From assembly GCA_019096065.1 (NCBI GenBank), contig JAGUCH010000008.1, positions 3,105,001 through 3,169,000 of the forward strand: 64,000 bases of DNA, in the 5' to 3' direction. This document shows, in pieces, positions 10,375 through 21,441 of the stretch. Made by a program: the position numbers and the translations under genes. How positions within the stretch are numbered: the stretch's first letter is position 1; every line of letters starts with the position of its first letter. Under the pieces are notes generated by a model, which saw only the letters and a program-made list of their open reading frames with translations, was not told the origin of the DNA and made no database searches. This DNA comes from Paracyclopina nana. Its lineage: Eukaryota; Arthropoda; Copepoda; Cyclopoida; Cyclopettidae.

Positions 10375-12347
10375 TACTGCTTCAAGCAAGCTCACGAAAA
10401 AAGGAGAAGAGAAAGCTGCTATTTTAAAAAACGTCTCCAGCCGTCAACACAAATGTAAAAAATAAATTCCTGCTGAGCAATTAATACAATACGTCAATTT
10501 GTGGCCTCTCATTAGGTGAGGCGTGATCGAGTCTTGTTTTCGAATACACACTAGCTGCTTCATTGTACAGCTAATACGGTCAAGTAGGAAAAAGCTACAA
10601 AGAAAAGTGTCATTTACTGAGAGGAGAAAAGCTCACTTGCAACAGTGAAGAGTATGAGGAGTGTACTGTGGGCTAGGTCATCTCGAGTGAGCTTCTCGAT
10701 CTTATAGACTAAGCAGAAATAGTTGGCAGAATGTATTGCGTACTGCTTATTTTTCCCTACATTTCATTTTTGATGAATTATTCACATGAAACTTGCGGCG
10801 TGGCTGTCAATCAGCAAGAGCTTGCAGAATGTTGAGCACAAGTAGCTCATCATCTGCTATAAAAAAAGTATCGGTGAACATGAGATATGATGTTCTAAAA
10901 TGAAAGCTGTTGCTACATACTATGCATAGAAGACGCTTCTGAAAGCGGCTGCTTTCTAAACTCAAGGGATTATTTTGGGTTTGATGTCGTTGCAGTCACC
11001 TAGTCTTCTTCAACGGAGTAATATCTCAAATAAGGTAGGCTCCTGTGATCCCTGAAATACTTTTTAACAGAAATAACCATTTATAAGCACCTTTTGGTAA
11101 TATTGAACTCGCCACATCATTAACAAGATTAGGTTTGGTTCAATTTCATATTATTTCCAAAAAAATGTGATCCCTTGAAATCCCTTTTGACGTAAATCGC
11201 AATTTGAGAGATAATGCTACCATGAAACTCATCAAAGCATAAATAAGAACAAATGTAAATATGGCTCAGTAACGGGGCATCAGTTTGTTCTTCATATGGA
11301 CCCAGGGAAAAAATAACGCGCGATATTATGCTGATATTTGCAAATATCAGGCATTTGCAAAATCTTTTTTTTCTCAAATTTAGCCTTCGGAATCTGTCTT
11401 GAAGCATCTAAAGACATCTTACAGCAAAATCTTAATTCTCAGTTTCTCAGTACTTCTCCGACATTTTGCCAAAATATCAGCCATTATTTCCAGGTGAACA
11501 AATGAACACAGCCATTGACGAAAATTAAAATTAGGTATCGGGCTCCATCCTAGCAACAAAATCAACATAAAATAGCGGTTTATCTTGGCCTTGCTCTATA
11601 AATGAATATTTTTTCTTTTGTCAAGAAGGTATGAACAAGTGAATGATTGATGTTAATTAAAAGGCTAATTAAATAATTGTTCTTTTGTCAAGAAAACATC
11701 AACAAGTGAATGAGTCCTGCTTATGAAAAGACTGCTCAATAACTCAATTAAGGATGAAAGCGTAAAAATCTAGCTTAGCATCCGTTCTACCGTACAGTTC
11801 GATCATATATGATTCAATTACGATTTTTCCGTTTTAAAAAAAGCACGCCATAAAACAGTCAATAAGTGAAGCCCTATTTCAGTGAGTCTTTTTAGATCAT
11901 TGAATTTGATTAGTGATCGATGGCAAAATTAGAACAGATGCATCTAAAAATAAATCCCCGTTTCACATTTGAAGTTTGCGCTTGGCATTTAACGGGGGCT
12001 TAATTGCTTTTGTCCTTTCTCACATTTCCCTTTTTTCAGCTGCCTCAAATAAGTCATTTTGCTTATTCTAACCCCAACTGGTGGACAGGACATGATAAAC
12101 AAGTCCAGATAGCTCTCATTTGTGAGCCGAATCATTACCTCATTTATGAAAGCACACAATTGGGGACCTGCCTTCTTTTCTCACTCATGCAAAACTGACA
12201 GAAATCACGCATAAACACACGTGGACTCATAGAGCAAAATGCTAATTTGCTGCTTATACCAATTACAAACACAGAGCGCTTTGTCTGGTCCCAATTCGCT
12301 TTTCTTGTTTTCAACAGAACAACAAGGACACGCAAGCACTGCAAATT
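10375..12347. other. Intergenic, SMYD-like to SETD7
   Basis: Holds the SMYD 3' end (AATAAA at 10461) and presumably the SETD7 promoter and 5' UTR; a good acceptor (TTTTCAACAG) at 12317 suggests a 5' intron or an upstream exon for SETD7. AT-rich with no open frame of gene-like composition. Confidence 0.5.
10461..10466 (+). terminator. Poly(A) signal of SMYD-like gene
   Basis: AATAAA 87 bases after the stop codon at 10372-10374. Confidence 0.6.
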
Positions 12348-15141
12348 ATGCCTCCAGCCCTCTCTCATTGGAGTGATTCTTCGTGTGAAATGTCCAACAT
12401 AAACTCGTCTCCGTTTTGCCACCATGTCTCAAAGTTTGACATTTTACAACAACAGGAACAGGTGACACATCAATTAAAGATACAGGCCAGAATGAGAGCG
12501 AACTTTTCTTCTTCTCACTTATTCCTGTCACCATAGGTTGTCTTAGCTAGGAGTAAGGTTGTTCTCGAGAATGCCTTCAATCGAGACGAGTGGAAATTGA
12601 GGAAAAAGCAGGAGAAAATCAACTTGCTGCTAAAAATGGCCTTAAACAAGACCGATGATGATGGAGGCGGAGGAAGTTGTGATACAAAAACTCAAATACT
12701 TCCCCCTCAAAAAGAAAACAACCAGTCACCACAAACTGAGGATCGAAACCTGAATCAAATCAAAATCACTACATACCAATCAGCTGAAGAAATCCGGTTA
12801 AGACGGCTGTCCCGGCGGAATCAGCAACTTTTGTCAAGAATCCAAACCATTGATGACAAAGTTGAGCCCCCAGGAAGAGCTGATCGAAGCAAATCGTTTG
12901 AAGCAGGGCTTAATTTCGAGCACAAACAGCCAGAAGTCGAGGTGATTCAGCCGGCAAGAAAAACGTCCCTGCCCGCCATCGCTCTGTTGCCAGGCAGATA
13001 CAAGCACAAACAAAAGTGTTGGTTTAGAGACAAAGAGTGGCTAAAAGAGCCAGAAGAAGGCGTAGCTGAGGCTGATAAAATCCAACGCCTGAAAAGCTGG
13101 CTTGACTCGCTTGGTAACACCGTCGACTTGGCCGATTTGTTCATAACTCTTGATTGGGCCAATAATAGGCCGGCCAAAGTGCAACGAATTGGGCCAAGTT
13201 ATGACCAGTACTACCCCATAAGGAGTGAAAAGTACTTGATAGAGCATCCTCCTGACATAGACAGCCTGCACAAGTTTACTGGGGAATGCAAATTAAGCCT
13301 TACCAATGGTGATACCTTCAGAGGCAATTTTGAGGAAGGCCGAAGAGAAGGGAAAGGAACTTTGACCTTTGGCGTCATCAATAAACGAAAGCTTGGCTTG
13401 ACTCAAATTGAAGGCTGCTACTCTGGCGAAGTTTTGACAGGGCCTGGTGTCATCTCTTATGAGAATGGAGACCAACTTTATTGTGATTTCATCCAAGGCA
13501 TTCCTTTTGGACCTGCAAAACTTTTTGATGGGGCAGGCCACATCAAACAAGTATGACCAGCGCCCCTCAATGCATGCTGAATTTCTTCTAAAATCTCCAC
13601 TAGAAAATTGCTTTCACTGTAGCCTCTGTTTGGTCTGGCGCTTTTTCCATTATTGAGAAAAAATTGCTTATGCGTGTTGAACCAACTATAGATTGTGGTT
13701 TGGCCTTTTGAAATGTTTAAAAGACTTGAAGGTCTTCTTGCTTTGCCTTAATGCCCTCAATTTGAAACTAACATTAGGGGCTTTGAGATAACAGCGATTC
13801 CTCTCGTTTCTTTTAGGTGGGACTTTTAAATCGAGGGATTTGGAGTGGGCTGTGCTGGCAGTATTTGCCAGGAGGCTCCTATATCACGGGCAATGTCGAC
13901 TTTTTCGGCCAAATGACCGGAGACAGCCTCGCCTACATCTACCCCGATCTCAAGCATTGCATCTTTGGATCCTTCAATAAAGGCCACCTGTCAGTGGGAC
14001 AATTCTGCTACATTTCCACAATACGTTTCATGAAAGGCCACTTGCCCTCCTTGACTTTCAGCCCTCCCAAAGGGCCCATTTACTCCTACGAGCGTGGTAC
14101 TCAGTTTCAAATTTGCGAAAATCCACTTTTGCCTGACCCATATGAGCTCAATCATGTCTATGTGAAACAGTCTAAGATGAAAGGCGGTGGTGAAGGTCTG
14201 TTTGCGAGGAGAGATGTGTCTGAAGGAAAAATTGTCTCTTTTTACAACGGTGTCAAAATTTTGTGTGACGAAGAAGAAGTAAGTCCTTGAAATACGCGAC
14301 TGCAAAAAATGTGCTTTAGTGATTGGGAAAGTCTTCAAAAAGGATTTATATTGCAGAAGTATTTACTGACAATTTTGCCTCTGATCACGATTGAATAGGG
14401 CTTTATTTGTGTCTAGCTTGAAATGGGATTTTTTAGAATCCTTTGATGTAGATTGAACTGCATTCGTTTTGTTTCCAGAGATAAACCCTCTTTTTATTAT
14501 CAAATGACCATGTACTTTTGCAAGCCTGGATAACTCTTGTTTTATTTGAACTAGCTTCTGCAATCCATATACTGGAATGCATTTCGAAATTCAGTTACCA
14601 AAATATAATTTTCTATGATAAACTTTTCCCTGGCCCTCCAGCCATTTTTGTAAGGACATTAATCATCCTGATGACTTTTCTTTTGCCCCTTTTCTAGGAC
14701 CGAGATAAAGAGCTGTGGGAGTTGCACGCCTACAAAATCATGGACATGCTTGGAAAGGATCCGGATTCTGGAAAACTGGGAATTATCGACATACCCGAGT
14801 TTTATGTCAGCACCAAAAACTATCTGTGAGTACCTTTATAAATTGATAGCTTTAAACAGATAAATAATTTTGAGATGCATTTTGCTGTTTCTAGGGCTAG
14901 CTTGGCTCACAAGTGCAATCACAGTTTCGATCCCAATGCCAAGTTTGTGCTGTGTCATCATCCACGATTCGGACCTGTGCCTTCGGTGAAAGCAATCAAA
15001 GATATAAAAGCAGATTGCGAAATCACCGTAAGCTATGATTACGGATTAGACGATGCTCCACCTTGGTATCAAGATTTGTACGCCAAGAGAATCGTTGACT
15101 CCTATTTAATGTCCAAAGCTGATGCTGCTGATGATACGTGA
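12348..15141 (+). CDS. SETD7: SETD7 histone-lysine N-methyltransferase (MORN + SET, 5 exons)
   Basis: Orthologue of SET7/9, which methylates H3K4 and many non-histone proteins. Exons 12348-12461, 12537-13550, 13817-14278, 14698-14825, 14895-15141 give 654 residues, against 366 in human. From about residue 285 there are MORN-type repeats (LTNGDTFRGNF, YENGDQLYCDF), then the family linker LLPDPYE, then SET: EGLF, SFYNGV (Tyr519), AHKCNHSFDPN (His582), HPRFGP and SYDYG (Tyr620). The position of human Tyr305 is Phe590. The first 280 or so residues are extra, charged and partly Gln/Lys-rich. The ATG at 12348 is the first in the open exon; the frame stays open back to an acceptor at 12317, so more 5' sequence is possible. 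Its stop is 51 bases from the converging SmydA stop. Confidence 0.88.
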
Positions 15142-15192
15142 TACGATGTCAAATTTTTTTTAAATTTCCGCCTCTTTTATTCTGAAATACAA

Positions 15193-17422
15193 TTACAGGC
15201 ATTTTTTCAGCTCTGCAACGTAAAATTCGCTGGCCTTGAATAAACTGTGGTCAAATGTTCCTTCAGGCTCTATTTGTAGAATTTTTGAAGCCTCCTCAAA
15301 CAAGGCAATTATTCCTAATTGGAGAGAACGCTGGAAATCACTATATGCAATGACACCCGAGTTGTAATCCAATTTGGACACATTTAACAAAGCTTCCGCC
15401 AGCTCGAAAGCAGCTCTTCCTCTATCTTTAGAAAATGGAGACATAATCAGTTCAAAGGTTGACCTAAGAGAGGAGGCCATTTCAATTTTCTCAATGTACT
15501 CTGTTCGATTTGATTTAGTAGGATCTCTGCTCATGAGTGGTAAAATGCGTCTGCGAAGCCTAGTGAGAAGATAATGATTTGGATGAACTATTTTTTCAGC
15601 CTCTTTGAGAAAGACTTTATGGCCTTCAATGTCAGTTGGGGATAAATCTTGGGTCTTTTTGCTCAGACTTTCAACAATTTCCTTGGCATTTTGAGCCTCT
15701 AAATTATGTGGGCATTCATCACTGGTCCACAGACCGTCATTACTTGCAGGATTGGCTAGCAAGTAGCTGTCTATGCTTCTGAAATAGATATAGAAAGGTT
15801 GGGTGAAAAAGTGAACAAATGTTGCCAGCTTTCACTTACTCTTCTGCACATCGAGGGCACCTCACAGCTCCTACATAAGATCCCAATTCAGTTCTGTCAA
15901 GACATCTGGAAATAACGTTTTTACTTAGAAAAGCTGAAAATAATTATTGATTTTTGTTACCTAAGGCAACTACATTGGAAGTACCAGTTTTCCTGCAAGC
16001 TCTCTCGTCTGAGATATGTTGGCAACAAAAGGTTAGCATATGTAATTGTCAGCTCTTGTCCATTCTTAATGCTTTGCGAGGCTACACAGCTCGCATGAAA
16101 CGGTTTTTCTCTCTCCACTACGATTCGGCAATTAGGCATGCAGCTAGTCAACATAAATAACGTATGTACCATACATAGCAAGGAAAAATGTGGATAATAA
16201 TTACCTGTGTGACATCAAAGAGGTGACAGGAAATAAGCCTCTGACTCCAGTTGAGCCATCAGGATTGCATATTTCGTAATTGTTTACTTCGCAAATCCCG
16301 ACTACTTTCGCAATTTCGTCGAAGTCCACATCATAATTGCAGCTTTTGAATGCTTGCAAAAGTGGACCTATCACAGTTGAGGAGCTGTTATTGTGAAGAG
16401 AGCTGATTAAAAAAAGGCTGTGCATTCAATGCATCAACTTTATTTACCTATGCTTCCAATATTCTCCATTGTCATCGTTTTTCCTGTCATCCTCATGGTC
16501 CATCAAAGTCATCAAGAAATTGAAGTGAGGAGAGTTATTCCTATTTTCACGAAAATCACATAATAGAAACTTCCAGCAAGAAATCCGATTGCAAGTTTTT
16601 TACCATTTGGTGAGCAAACATCTCATGGGCAATATTGGCTCGTAAATGTAGTTAGGAAGCCTGCCTTGGTTTGCAACGACGAGGTCCTTAAATGCAAGCT
16701 CACTCTGCCTATTTGTCATTAACAAAGCTTTCAACAAAGTGCATTCTTTTTGATTGTGTTGGGCAAAAGTTGAGCACTTGTCACATTTAAGGTAGCCGCA
16801 ATCACAAGTTTTTGCATTCTGCCAATCTGAAATCTAATCAAAATACTCAAGAACTTGCTGTAGAGCTTGGAGAAAGTCAATATTTCATAAGCACACACGT
16901 TTTGTGTGTACATTCCCATGGGCTGTCCTACTTTCGATTCACAATAGTGATGATTAATTGTAGGAATAATTTACGATTATATTGAATTGAGCAAATAACG
17001 TTTTTTAACACACCTTCGAGCCACATTCCAGGCATTGTGGCGTGGAAATTGGGTTGGGCCCAACAGCCAAGGCATTTTCCTCGTGTATTAGTTCTCCTGG
17101 TTCGTAGTCCTTTGTTGCCACAAGGTACCTTAATGTGTACAGCAAAAAAGGGCTTAATAGATTTCTAAATATTTTGCGGGAGAAATTTGCTAAATCACCT
17201 TCCAACATATGGCAGCTGTTTGATTTCCACTTGAAAGCACTTCCCTTGGGAATCATGCAACCAATTTCTATGCTCGTGGCTACAAAACAGCTTTCCATCC
17301 CAGCTGCATCTATTTTTAAATCAAAGTTGATACTGCTTACAATTCGATGAGCCAAATACATACCGAATAATTGAAGCCTGGCCACAAATGCAGCACGAAC
17401 CTTCGACCACGTTTGTTTCCAT
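15193..17422 (-). CDS. SmydA-type SET/MYND protein (9 exons)
   Basis: Member of the arthropod SmydA group of SET/MYND proteins. Exons on the minus strand: 17422-17364, 17309-17199, 17128-17014, 16818-16604, 16540-16448, 16402-16205, 16143-15961, 15905-15840, 15778-15193; 541 residues, all phases consistent. The N terminus has a zinc-finger-like block (CCICG...CSWDGKLFCSHEH), then GRYLVATKDYEPGELI, a second cysteine set (CLECGSK, CDCGYLKCDKC, HNQKEC), the SET core SLMSHSCMPN, LTITYANLLLP and the post-SET cysteines CSCLRCLDRTELGSYVGAVRCPRC-like across two exons. The NHSC Asn is replaced by Ser, so methyltransferase activity is uncertain. A helical C-terminal region of about 190 residues follows. 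The start ATG at 17422 gives the METNVVEG start typical of this group. A minus-strand AATAAA at 15176-15181 lies just past the stop. Confidence 0.85.
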
Positions 17423-17736
17423 TTTGGCAAGTTGGCAAGAATCCAGGGGAAAAAGAGAAAGCTCTGCTTTTGACAATTAAGCTACTTTAACCTGTGTGTA
17501 CGTATGTTTTTATTATTGCACAAGCGTTTTCTTTAATTATCGGAGGACTACATAAATTATGCGTGAACGCACTTTTCCGAAACACTTATATAATAAAAAG
17601 TTAATGCTCTGTTGTAGTATGTAATTATGAGTATTACAAATTTTGCCGATTCTGAATTAAACGTTGATGACTGAAGGAATTTTCTTAGTATAGGAGCGGA
17701 ATTAAGCTTATGTGGATCTATATGTTGCAGCTGAAG
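17423..17736 (-). promoter_or_regulatory. SmydA upstream region and MARCH 3' UTR
   Basis: The 314 bases between the SmydA start and the MARCH stop (both on the minus strand) must hold the SmydA promoter and the MARCH 3' UTR. A minus-strand AATAAA is at 17509-17514. No obvious TATA arrangement was identified. Confidence 0.4.
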
Positions 17737-19971
17737 CTATTTCTTCACCCTGATGGGACTGACAACTGTGCTAGTACGTATGGCTGATGTATTCGATCCC
17801 TCCTCGATTGGGTCTGGCGAACCAGGCAAATCTGCACGATTTCTTGCCGGAGAAAGTGAAAACTTTCTTTGGACAGATGAACGTGCCCTCTCGTCCCTGC
17901 TGTGGCTTCTAATCACTTCCGAACGATCTCGTCTTGAAGACCTGGAAGCTGAAACGGCCACATTGGGCGTCGACGCTGAGTGTTTGTACGATTGTTGGGT
18001 TTTCTGCAAGCCACGCCCCTTGGCACTACTACTGCTGCTCAACTTTGCACTAGCTCTTGAAGAGCGCCTCTGCTGGCTGCACTCGCATTCTGTGAAGAAA
18101 ATGGCCTCCTCGTGCAGCCTCGGTGTGCTGTCAGACCGGTGGGCGTGGCTGCACGCTGAGTGGTGGGTGTGGCCACATTCGCCTTCCAGAATGGCCACTC
18201 CCCTTAAAGCTGTCTGCGTCTCGGCGTTTGTCTTTTCAGTCGTATTTTGGCCCACTGAGGCACTTGATGGGCCCACGTGGGATGATGCGTTGGGGGCGGA
18301 GCTGCTCCGCCTACTCAAGTTATTTGCTTCCACGATGGCGTTTGATGTGCTCAGCTTTGAAAATTTACCCTCGGACGGCTTGTGAATACCTTCGGGTGCA
18401 TCCTGTGAGAGAACGAGCATTTTTATAAGTATTTTAGCAATTAACTACCGGCAATGCGCAAAAGCATCATATAACAATTGCATCTTTTATATGATTATTC
18501 GTCAAACTCTATTGTTGACGAACAGCACGACATAATAACAATGGCCATTTATAAGCAGCTATATTATGTTGATGGGCTTTAATAAAAATACTAGCTACTG
18601 CGCTATTTTATATGTTTAGAGTAGGTATAGTATAAGGGCCATAATTGGGCAAAATGCCGTAGCATAACTTAACAACTGGATATTTCTAACGAGGCAATTT
18701 AGCAGACATTACATGTCGTTGAATGGCAATTTGTAGGGTACAAGCATAATGTAGGCAGAAAAAATTACCTGAACAACAATGATTCTGTTGTAGGCCTTCC
18801 ATTTTCTGCACAAGTGCACGTAAACCTTGCATTGAATATACATGAAGACAAGGCCTCCCGTGAAGCCTATGGCCACAACGACAAGTTTGGTCCAGAAGGG
18901 CCATTGCAGCTCCCCGTTACGGATTTCCTCTGCAGTTCTGTCTATCAATACGTACAAGGACCAAACGACACATGTGATGGCTACAACGTGGAAGGTCACG
19001 CTGCAAAACAACTTCCTCCGCTCCAGTGCTGTCATGTCCAATTTTTCCCATTGGCAAAATGGCTTAACCTGGAAACATCGCAGTATTTGTAGAATACATT
19101 TATTATAGTATGGTATGTAATATCTTGCATGAATACATGGATGGCTGTATTCATAGAAAAAAAGCTTGCTTGAATACAAATGAATGACAACCAAGCACAT
19201 TACATCTTATGTAGCATAATCCATCTATGAACTTCCCACTGCACTGAACACGTTCCACTTATCTAAGTAAGTGGTTGATGACGTGCCAGCCTTTTTCTCC
19301 TCTAAAATAAGACACTATTTTTGGCTGCTGGTTATGCGCATTATTTTCTCTCACCTGCGTACCCTTGCCATATTTACTGTAAGGTACATATTCACAATAT
19401 ATTCCTTAAAAAGTGAATTCCCATCAACTCCAAATGTACTGCTTATTTTGGTACACTATACGACTTACCAATGGCAAAGCAATTCCAAAGAAACTACTAT
19501 AGCTGCGCCGCTAAAAGCTAATGGCTTTCACTTCTTCACACAACCAGGCTATAAATATTTTTTAAATTACTATAAGGGCACATTTTGCAGTAATTGCCTG
19601 CAATATGGCAGTCGAAAACAAAAGCATACCTTCGCTTGCATGGCAAACGGATATTTGCACAGTTCACATCTTTTGATGTCCGAGGACTTGATCCACCGTT
19701 GAAGGCACTCTTGATGCACATACTTGAGTGATCCGGAGCAATAGCAAGGAGCAATCAAGCTCACATTGGCTTCTCCCCCACAATGGCAAATTTTGCACAT
19801 TTCCCCAATACTGACTGTGGATACCGCGGAGCTGTCATCGTTATCGTAGTGAGTCTTTTTCGGTGAGCCTGGCAGCAACACTCCAGTTCCGACTTGAATC
19901 ACTTCTGGAGCTGCCATCGATTCCTTATTGGGTTCTAGGTCTTCCAGGTGACAGCCCACTTCGGCAGACAT
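17737..19971 (-). CDS. MARCH1/8-type RING-CH membrane E3 ubiquitin ligase (3 exons)
   Basis: Membrane-bound E3 ligase that ubiquitinates membrane proteins for endocytosis. Exons 19971-19630, 19068-18769, 18402-17737; 435 residues. The RING-CH finger lies at about residues 60-110 ([36 protein letters not shown]4HC3). Exon 2 carries two membrane helices ([17 protein letters not shown] and [20 protein letters not shown]) with the family run [15 protein letters not shown]. The third exon is a 222-residue cytosolic tail rich in Ser, Arg and His ([12 protein letters not shown]), much longer than in vertebrate MARCH1/8. The ATG at 19971 was chosen because the upstream frame has a stop; an acceptor at 20013 shows a 5' UTR intron. 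The 210-residue open frame on the other strand at 17753-18385 is a shadow. Confidence 0.88.
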
Positions 19972-20012
19972 GCTAAATTTGAACCAATTTGAAAGCCTCA
20001 AGTTTCAAGCGT

Positions 20013-21441
20013 CTGAAATTGAGACGAATAAATTGCTCGCTGCGATTTAGCGGAAAAAATTACATACAGTCTTAGCAATATCAATTTACAGGAAGAATTT
20101 CCTCTTGACCTCGAGATGGAAAAGTAAGATCAAGGTCTTTTTAAATTTGATCAGCGCTGGTGCTAAATCAGCACTATGTATTTAAAAAAGTGCATCATCC
20201 CCAGCTAATTATATAACTGTATTTATAATGAATTCCTGGGAAGCAACCTCCTAGCAGCAAATGAATGAATATCTAGTAAAGGCTGGATGCTTTTTGAAAC
20301 TGTCCACAATAAAACGCCATAAAGTAAATTGTGAGATAAAATGTCATTCATTGCTGACATATAATTGTCATTGCGGTGCATTTTTTAAGTTGCGTGCTGC
20401 ATACATATCTCACATTTGCGCGCAACATAGCTCAAATACTCTTACTAACAAGATCTCCACATACCTTTTACCATGACGAACAGAGGTCTGCTCATGTTGG
20501 ACATTAATTAGAGCAAGCCTTTTGTTGTTGTGAAAAGCAACTTTTGCGCTTAGGTCTTCTCCTGAAGCTACGACAACGTCAACTCCTCGCGCCCTCTTGA
20601 GTATTACAGCAGCTCTTTAAGTCGAAGCTGCAGACAGAGCCGAAGCAGAAGTTGTTTGTGACGTAGCTGTCGTAGAACTACTAGCTACTGAAAAAGCAGC
20701 AGCAGCAGCAGTCGAAAATGCCTTCTTCTTCTATGCCTCCAAAACGAGCAGAAAGGGAGGGAGGGGAAAGAGAAAGCAAGTTGCTGTCGGCTAATAGAGC
20801 GAGGCAGTTTTCTTTCCCATACCTATAATGTAGTACTTCACGATATAGTCAGACACAAGCCAAAAACACGAAAATGAAGTAATTTGAGGCTTTTGACCTG
20901 TTTAATTATTTGTTTTGCCATTATTACTAAAAACAAGATACATCTCAGCTTTTAGGAGCCAGTTTCCTCCAAGGTCAAATTCAGATTTGAATGTCTAATA
21001 AGTTAGTTTTATGGCGGAAGAAGCTCCAAGTACGCTATAAAATAGAATGGAATGGAAAAAAACACAGCTTCATGCTTTATCACAATTGAGGCTGAGAGGG
21101 CTAGCTTGGAATGCATTGTTTCAGAGCCAGTGTAGGATACTGTGACTTTTATGGAGCTGCTCCCTTTGCTGTAGTTAATTACGGAGCAAGAGTCAGCTAG
21201 GTGGTGGTCACATGTACAGCAGTGCATTGTTGAAAACTAGGTCACCAATCCATTAGAATGTTGCGAGTGGTTCACCCCAAACGCATTAAAGGCAATGCTG
21301 CTGTGCCTAATTGTGATATACTATTGTTGTTGACCATTCGAGGCTTACAGAGTAACTTTATTTATTGCTCTTCCTTCGATTCACTCTACAGTATGTACAG
21401 CATGGTATTTACAGTTGATTCATGATCTCATGAGAACATTT
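20013..21441. other. Intergenic, MARCH 5' side to Ig/Fn3 gene 3' side
   Basis: Probably holds the MARCH first (non-coding) exon and promoter and the Ig/Fn3 gene 3' UTR. A run of CAG triplets is at about 20696-20712. The short frame at 20261-20476 (+) has spaced Cys/His but is not a recognisable finger domain. No gene is supported. Confidence 0.45.
21357..21366 (-). terminator. Poly(A) signal of Ig/Fn3 gene
   Basis: Two overlapping minus-strand AATAAA words about 80 bases past the stop codon at 21442-21444. Confidence 0.65.

Noticed and set aside
1794-12200. Transposase or reverse transcriptase in the repeat-rich intron
   Set aside because: No open frame with such domains; all elements here are non-coding.
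17753-18385. 210-residue open frame on the plus strand
   Set aside because: Antisense shadow of the MARCH last exon; low-complexity composition explains the long frame.
20261-20476. Zinc-finger-like Cys/His spacing on the plus strand
   Set aside because: Spacing does not fit C2H2, there is no repeat of the unit, and it lies in the MARCH upstream region.
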